Assembly (NCBI RefSeq): GCF_030936135.1
Contig: NC_082603.1
Coordinates: 36,684,329-36,748,328 of the forward strand
Origin: Gavia stellata
Lineage: Eukaryota > Chordata > Aves > Gaviiformes > Gaviidae
DNA: 64,000 bases
Direction of reading: 5' to 3'
The notes under the pieces are model-generated. The model had not been told where the DNA came from and did not search any database. It saw nothing but the letters and a program-made list of their open reading frames with translations. The translations under genes and the position numbers were made by a program. Below, piece after piece: positions 58,701 through 64,000 of the stretch (position 1 is the first letter of the stretch; each line of letters opens with the position of its first letter).

Positions 58701-61575
58701 TTTTTGCACTTTCACCCTTCCAATTCTCTCCCCATCCCTCTGCGGGGGAGTGAGCGAGCGGCTGGGAGGGGCTTGGCTGCCTACTGGGATTAAACCAGAA
58801 TGCTGACTAATCATTTTCATTTGATATTCTAAGTCTGGCTTCCCTAGATGTAAAAAGAGCACTTGTTGGATACATGACAAGGCTCACATCCAGCTCCACA
58901 GTCTTACCGTATTGCTCGTCCAAATGAAGAGAAGAGCGGCCACAGTGGAATATCAGCTGGTTTTCGAGAGGCCCAGTAATAAGAGGCAAAGGCACCAGCA
59001 AGGGTACACTGACCCAGTGCAATTGCAAAGTTCACCAGCCAGAGAAAGACAAAGGCATTGGCTAACTGGAAGATGAAGATGTACTTATGGTACAGGCTTT
59101 CTCCGCCATAAAAAGCAAAAGTACACTGAGCACCTGGACACAATTTAGTCACATTGGTTGTGTTAAAAGTCTGTATAGAAAGCAAACATAAACAACACAA
59201 TGATAAGCAATGAATTCCCTGTACACAGTCTCTGAAGTTTAGCAGCTTAATACAAATAGCATAATTCTGCTTGATGTTTCATTACCTCATTCAACACTGC
59301 ACTCCAATACTATGTAACCCGTTTACATATTTAAGGTTTCATATTAATGTCTTATGCAGGTGCTTAACTTTAAACCATGCAGTTAGCAAACAGGGTTATT
59401 CACCGCATCCCTGAAACCTACATAAATGGAATTTGAATTTCAGAAATCTACTTTTAAGATACACAAATGCTTCAGTTTCATTAATGAAACCTGCTCACGT
59501 TAAAAAAAATAAATTCTTTATTTGAAAACCAGAGGCCAAATCTGCAGTTTGGGTAAATCACTACAGTTGAATTGAAAACAACTGAGCTATGCCATTTTAT
59601 ACAAGCTGTGGATGTAGTCACAATTTCCCTTACCTATCTCAGAGTATTAAAACAGGAGTAGTCTTTACATTGAATTACTTTTCCCTATTTCTATTGTTCA
59701 TTTCATGTATTTGCTCAGTTTGGGCATGAAATAAACCCAGTCAATTTCTAATCCCTTTCTTTTTTAGTGTTCGGACATCAGTAGGGTGGGGAATTGTTTG
59801 GGATACATATAACCACAGCAGTACACTGAAATGTAAACACCTCAAAATAACCCTGATATAACATTTGATAAATATTTCTAGTTTTCAAAAAATACTTAAA
59901 GTCAACCCCACAGTCAAGTCTGTTGACTGAAGACAAAACAAAAAAACCCATTTGACTGAAGACAAAACAAAAAAAAAGACAAATACTTTTTGGAGCTTTG
60001 TAAAGGTCACTGCTGTGCCAAAAGGACCCCAATATTTAGCAAGCCTCTGCTTCAAAACGTGGCTGGTCCATGGGCAAGTTTGAGGCACAGCTTTCAAAGT
60101 CTTCCATTGCCTTTTGAGGACCACAAAATAGAATCCTCACGAATTCAAGAACACCTTTCCAAATAAACCATTATTTCTGTGTCTTCCTTTCTCACCCTGT
60201 AAATTAGAATGGTTAATATTTACCTGCCTCACAGGACAGTTTAGCAGAAAAATTAGTTTATGTCTGTAAATTGCTTTGAACAAAGAAGTGTTATCTGAAC
60301 ACTAAGTACTCTTTTCTGATTTAACAAGAGGAATCATTACTTTTAAAATATGCACATTTTCTACGAGCATTGCATTTAATAGTGGTTAAGAAATGCAATT
60401 AGTACCGCTTTCACTATAGATAAATATTTGTTACACTTACCTCTGGGTCACAAGTCAGATTTGCATACTTGCACAGCGTTTGATTAGCCATTACTTTATA
60501 CACAGGTTCTCCTGATGTAGCCAGAAAACTGAATGAAATATTTTAAGGAGGAATCACAGAACTGTAGGCTTTGAGCAACTTAGGATTCTGCAGTGGGTAA
60601 CCACTAGCTCTAAAGAACTTGTGCAGATAACAGAAAACCTGCTCTTGATATGCAGAGATGTATATGAAGAGTTGATAGACAAGACTGAATACTCTCGTTA
60701 CTTACAGAACTAAGGAAAACTCCATCCCGGAGCTGTAATAACCCCTCACTAGAGTGGGCAAGGGGAATAACCTTCGAAGTTGAGTCAGTCTTTCCTGCAC
60801 ATCTACCTTTGACAAGGCAGATTGTAGAGTAGTTCTTTGACATTTTGTATTTTGGTGGAAGTAGACACAGAGCATAAGGATAAATAAACATTGTCCTGAA
60901 CAGCAATAACTGACCCTCTTTGCCTGTGAAAGAACTATTTGTTTTCAAAAAGCAATTTTCCCCTTTCTGATACCTTGCCAAACCCTTGCTGTTCTGGGAA
61001 CAAACAGACAGTGGTTGCTGTTGTGCAATTTAGAGAGGACTCAGTGCACTGTATGTTCTCTCACTCCTTTCATATACTTTTCTGAACAAAACACACCTGG
61101 AGCCCACCCCACTCCCAGCTAACTAAGAGACCATTAACATTAGGCCTATAGAGCATGCAGCACATTAAAGGCCATGTCACTCTTTGCTGGGGGCCCTTTT
61201 TTACCCCTTGAAGTCAACTTTCTGTAGTACAGAAGGCCTTGTATGACCCCCCTGCCTTGGCATGAATTTTAGTCCAGTTCTTTTTAATGAAATTAAATTC
61301 ACTGTCTGATTTGTACATCACATGCAAATGTGCAGCGAGGATGAGTGCATCAGTGCAGCAAGTGCCAAGTGACCAAAGAGCCCTCTTAACACTGGTTTGG
61401 TTAAGGTGAAATAGTGGAGAATTATCTGGTCTTGCAGGCCAGAAGACTGTTCCTCCAGAGAGGTACACAGACAGAAGGATACACAGCTGTCACAGCCCAG
61501 TAGGAAATACAAATTGCAATGAGTATGAAGGTGACGATTGGATAGAACAATGTAGACATTATATAGCCAATAGCC
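49578..61575 (-). CDS. SLC44A5: Choline transporter-like protein 5, C-terminal half (10 exons)
   Basis: Minus-strand exons, in order, are 61575-61483, 60528-60441, 59170-58908, 57818-57724, 57331-57228, 55945-55872, 54029-53959, 52566-52478, 51828-51744 and 49690-49578. They total 1,075 nt and give 357 residues to the stop; the 5' half lies outside the window. The product is a multi-pass membrane protein of the CTL/SLC44 family (usually about 700 residues). Visible features, numbered from the first visible residue: a membrane segment at about 8-33; an extracellular loop with four N-glycosylation sequons (N46, N54, N63, N66) and Cys 50, 57, 71, 76; membrane segments at about 96-126, 153-173, 243-272 and 287-312; a Cys-rich juxtamembrane stretch (CCLKCCFWC); and the family signatures [29 protein letters not shown] and [10 protein letters not shown]. 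Family members are linked to choline or related substrate transport; for SLC44A5 the substrate is less certain. Assignment within the family rests on the LHX8 neighbour; SLC44A2 and SLC44A4 are close in sequence. Confidence 0.9.
49691..51743 (-). other. SLC44A5: SLC44A5 last intron
   Basis: A 2.05 kb AT-rich intron with the (GA)n run near its acceptor and a TTTA/TTAG short repeat at about 50,641-50,666. No other feature is recognised. Confidence 0.85.
49748..49794. repeat. (GA)n microsatellite, about 23 units
   Basis: A pure GA dinucleotide run follows a short (CA)4. It lies in the last SLC44A5 intron, 57 nt before the terminal exon acceptor, and reads as (TC)n in the transcript. Confidence 0.95.
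51744..51828 (-). CDS. SLC44A5: SLC44A5 exon (last membrane span)
   Basis: The acceptor is ttttttgtag and the donor TTTT|gtaagt. It encodes [20 protein letters not shown] to LFLCF. Confidence 0.95.
52478..52566 (-). CDS. SLC44A5: SLC44A5 exon (span and NYYWVP)
   Basis: The acceptor is ttctttcag and the donor TTG|gtaagg. It encodes [14 protein letters not shown] to LNYYWVPLL. Confidence 0.94.
53959..54029 (-). CDS. SLC44A5: SLC44A5 exon ([10 protein letters not shown] span)
   Basis: The acceptor is gctgaacag and the donor GTAG|gtaagc. It encodes [20 protein letters not shown], the start of a membrane span completed by the next exon. Confidence 0.94.
55872..55945 (-). CDS. SLC44A5: SLC44A5 exon (IAIYGKNFC)
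   Basis: The acceptor is attttgcag and the donor GTGAG|gtaagg. It encodes [20 protein letters not shown] and ends in a split Arg codon. Confidence 0.94.
57228..57331 (-). CDS. SLC44A5: SLC44A5 exon (Cys-rich segment)
   Basis: The acceptor is tttttcag and the donor ATG|gtatgt. It encodes [16 protein letters not shown] to NRNAYIM; clustered cysteines suggest a palmitoylated cytosolic segment, by inference. Confidence 0.95.
57724..57818 (-). CDS. SLC44A5: SLC44A5 exon (YHTGSLAFG span)
   Basis: The acceptor is ttgttttag and the donor AAAG|gtgaga. It encodes [17 protein letters not shown] to LEYLDHKLK, a highly conserved CTL-family span. Confidence 0.95.
57846..57905 (+). repeat. TG/TA-rich microsatellite
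   Basis: An imperfect TATG/TG/TA alternating stretch just upstream of the exon at 57,724-57,818 on the minus strand. Confidence 0.75.
57990..58800 (+). mobile_element. Avian endogenous retrovirus fragment with LTR, antisense in SLC44A5 intron
   Basis: About 590 bp (roughly 58,213-58,800) matches my recollection of a common bird ERV LTR. It has an ATTAAA polyadenylation signal (58672-58677) before TGTCTTTATCTCAGCCCACG, then a GGGGGAGTGAGCGAGCGGC block and a degraded TTAAACCA end. The 200-300 bp upstream also look element-derived and keep a short open frame with no intact retroviral gene. I see no target-site duplication or second LTR, so it is a solo or truncated copy. Boundaries are approximate. 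Confidence 0.75.
58908..59170 (-). CDS. SLC44A5: SLC44A5 exon (loop end, two membrane spans)
   Basis: The acceptor is ctatacag and the donor ATACG|gtaaga. At 263 bp it is the largest exon here, with sequons NTT and NVT, then [13 protein letters not shown] and [15 protein letters not shown], ending FGRAIR. Confidence 0.95.
59923..59977 (+). repeat. Two-copy tandem duplication
   Basis: TTGACTGAAGACAAAACAAA occurs twice, 29 bp apart, within an SLC44A5 intron. It looks like a recent local duplication. Confidence 0.85.
60441..60528 (-). CDS. SLC44A5: SLC44A5 exon (extracellular loop)
   Basis: The acceptor is ttcattcag and the donor GAG|gtaagt. It encodes [14 protein letters not shown]...TCDPE with sequons NQT and NLT, matching the family's glycosylated loop. 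Confidence 0.9.
61483..61575 (-). CDS. SLC44A5: SLC44A5 exon (membrane segment)
   Basis: The acceptor is tttcatag. The donor GT|gtatcc is weak. It encodes [14 protein letters not shown] to YWAVTA, one membrane span. The leading G completes a codon from an exon outside the window. Confidence 0.88.
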
Positions 61576-64000
61576 CTATGAAAGAAACAAAACATATCAG
61601 TAAGCTACAACAATTTAAGAAACAAGCTTTTTATCAGTCCTCTTCTAGCATCATCTGTTTTACTTTGAGCTACTTGTTGATAGTGGTAGCATAATATAGC
61701 GCTGGGATCTCAGAATACTGCAGGTTCTTTCTTCAAATATCTTCACATCTTTACTTTGTCATTTCTACCACTCCACTTCTATTGGCAGCGCTACAGCCAA
61801 CTTTATCTATTTGCCACATTCTCCTTCTCCATTACTGCTTCACAGATCCAGCTCTTTCCAGGTCACAAACCCATTTCAATCACATCTCCTTGCCGAATGC
61901 TGCATACCTTACCCTTTATTTCCTTGTCCCACTCTGCTCAGCTCCTATGCTCTTTCCTTCAGCTCCTACACACCTGAAATTACGTCTTGCTGCTTCGTAT
62001 TTGAGGACTCTGTTCCCAGCCCCTTTCCTGCCTTAAGTACTAACTATCTTGGGGCAGGGACACTCAACTTGTCTTCGTAATGCCAGGACATGCTAACACC
62101 TTCCTGTGACTATGTGACATTCCTTGCATGTGCCATAAATGAGTGGTACTCGCCTTTGGCTGGTGGCAGGCAGAAAGAGTAATGGCCTTTCACTGTTGAC
62201 AGCTGAGAGAGCTCCTTTTAACATCAAGGCTGATGTTTTAGAGGCTGACATTCTACTAATACTTCATGTTGCTAGAATGCAACTAGTGAGCAGGAACTTG
62301 AGCATGCCAGCTCCTGCTCTGCCAGGGACAACTCCTTTGGCAGAGAGTGAGTTGATACAGCCCCTCTGGGTAAACTGGCTGCAGCTGTCTCAGAGGCGAA
62401 CACCTCCAGCTGGGTATCCCACTGGATGTGATTTCAGAGAGCATGTGTTTTGTTCACTGAAGCTTACAGGTTTATTCTCTTTACACTCCTGTCATCTGCC
62501 TCTGCCCATTACTGTAAATTTTCTTTCCAGTGGCCTTGTAAGCTTATCACAAGCCTTTTTGTTTCTTATTATTTCCTATAGTATTTCTCCTATGACTTGT
62601 GGCACTTCTGATGCTATTTGTTTTATAGGAGGCAGTTTCCGGAATGTAAAAGGAGACAAATTTACTCAGTTCCTGCTGCTAAACTAGCAAATGCTGGGGG
62701 GAATGCAAGGGAACTGTCATGTGCAATCAAGAGCTTAAGAAAAACATGTCAATTTGTGTCTGAGTCTAGACACGTAAAAGTCCATTAAGAGTCACACAGG
62801 AGGACACAGCCTTATGCTGTCTGGGAAATAATCACTACATATTAGCAGTGTTCAGCAGTTAATGGTAGGCCTCTTAGTTGCCACTAAGACCACGGACAGT
62901 TACTCGAACAAACTGAGTAACAACTGTTAATTGTTTCTAACTATGGATTTCAAGTCAATTATTAGCATTATAATTGTAATATTTTTTAAAGAGTAGTTAA
63001 AAGGTATTGAAAAATGTAATTTGATTTCCAGTCATTAGCAGCTTATTTTTCATCTGCAGGGCATGGTCTGTTAGGTTTACAGTAATTACATACAGTGTTT
63101 CACCTCATGCATTATGCATGAGAGTAAAAACATCACCCTCAAGTGACCTTTTCGTGCTGCTGAAAAACTACAGAATGTTATTACTTCTCAGCAGGAATTT
63201 TATGAACTTTCTGAAATCCTTCTACCTGTCAAGGTTGTGAACAAAAGTGTTATCAAATGTTAGAAGTGTTCTTGGATTTCTCAGGAATTAAAGAGTATAA
63301 TTTAGTGCTGCCAAAATTAATTGCTATGCTCTAATTGCACAGTAGCCTAAAACAGGAAACAGGTACCTGGCTGAATGCAGAAATTCAGTATTTCTTAATC
63401 CCATTACAAAAATCCCAAACCCTGATTCCTGAGAACCACAACATCAATGGAGATGGCAGAAAACTACAAGCAAGTGCACACAGATAAACTCAGAGCTAAC
63501 TCTATGTGCTCTAACAACAGAGCTCTACTTCCAAGGCCTATGAGACCTTAGCCTATTTGCAATGAAATCCAAGGGCCTGATGGTTTAAGTCCACTTCTCC
63601 TTTGTTATATTCCCATTTAAAAAAAAAAAAAAAGAACTAAGTGTTGGCACTGTGTAAAACCGGAACCACTGTGAACAAAGTTTATGCAAATGTCAGGAAA
63701 CACAAAATGAAGAGGTCTCCTAGGCCTTCAGCTCTCATATCCTGCTCTGCTTTCTTCTTTACTCAGAGCTGAAAAGAAGTATCTTGGACTGCACCATATT
63801 ACAATGTCTGGTCATGGAAGTCTCATTTTCTCTCTGCAGATTTATGCATGTCCACACGAAAGTTTGATTTGAGCCAGAAGAATCCAGTCTTTCCTAAATA
63901 AAAGCCACAGCCAAACCAACACCAGTCCTCTACCACTTGTATGTCACTCCGGAGACAATCCAATGACAGAGCAAAGTTGGCAGCTATGGGTCCCAGGTTC
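61576..64000 (-). other. SLC44A5: SLC44A5 intron running off the right edge
   Basis: The next upstream exon, expected to encode the loop and span before the Lys-Ala-Ile-Gly junction, was not found here, so it lies beyond 64,000. An antisense open frame of 182 codons (62139-62687) is present but unrecognised. An A-run occurs at about 63,619-63,633. Confidence 0.75.

Larger units (their letters stand above)
59171..61482 (-). other. SLC44A5: SLC44A5 introns around the exon at 60.4 kb
   Basis: Introns 59171-60440 and 60529-61482 are AT-rich. Apart from the two-copy duplication, nothing was recognised. Confidence 0.8.

Overview
This is a 64 kb piece of a vertebrate nuclear genome, almost certainly a bird. 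It has a CR1 non-LTR retrotransposon 3' end, an avian-type endogenous retrovirus LTR, compact GT-AG-spliced genes with very GC-rich CpG islands, and the LHX8 - SLC44A5 gene order known from amniotes. It contains no prokaryotic-style genes, operons, CRISPR arrays or plasmid features. Most long open frames are artefacts of GC-rich, stop-poor DNA.

Layout: 1-10,880 is gene-free upstream DNA with a few GC-rich or AT-rich patches. 10,900-19,150 is a chain of CpG islands separated by lower-GC blocks that resemble regulatory DNA, ending in the start of LHX8. LHX8 is complete on the + strand. Eight coding exons between 18,145 and 29,205 encode a 347-residue protein with two LIM domains and a homeodomain; the 3' UTR ends near 29,730. 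29,730-44,750 is intergenic and holds the CR1 copy (about 39,870-40,150), a minus-strand-type polyadenylation signal at 40,759 and a small CpG island with a 14-bp tandem repeat (44,380-44,750). 44,750-64,000 is the 3' half of SLC44A5 on the - strand. Its last ten coding exons (61,575 down to 49,578) give 357 C-terminal residues of a choline-transporter-like protein, followed by a probable 4.8 kb 3' UTR. The upstream exons lie beyond the right edge. An ERV/LTR fragment sits antisense in one SLC44A5 intron (about 57,990-58,800).

The genes are convergent and functionally unrelated: LHX8 is a nuclear developmental regulator (cholinergic forebrain neurons, craniofacial tissue, oocytes in other vertebrates) and SLC44A5 is a multi-pass membrane protein. 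Exon boundaries were set by hand from reading-frame continuity, splice consensus and remembered family sequence. All 16 internal junctions keep frame and have GT/AG ends. I found no convincing new biological system. The items most worth checking are the two-codon uORF and open intron 1 of LHX8, the candidate regulatory blocks upstream of it, the unexplained transcription signals at 40.7 and 44.4 kb, and a small membrane-anchor-like ORF beside an A25 tract at 46 kb.
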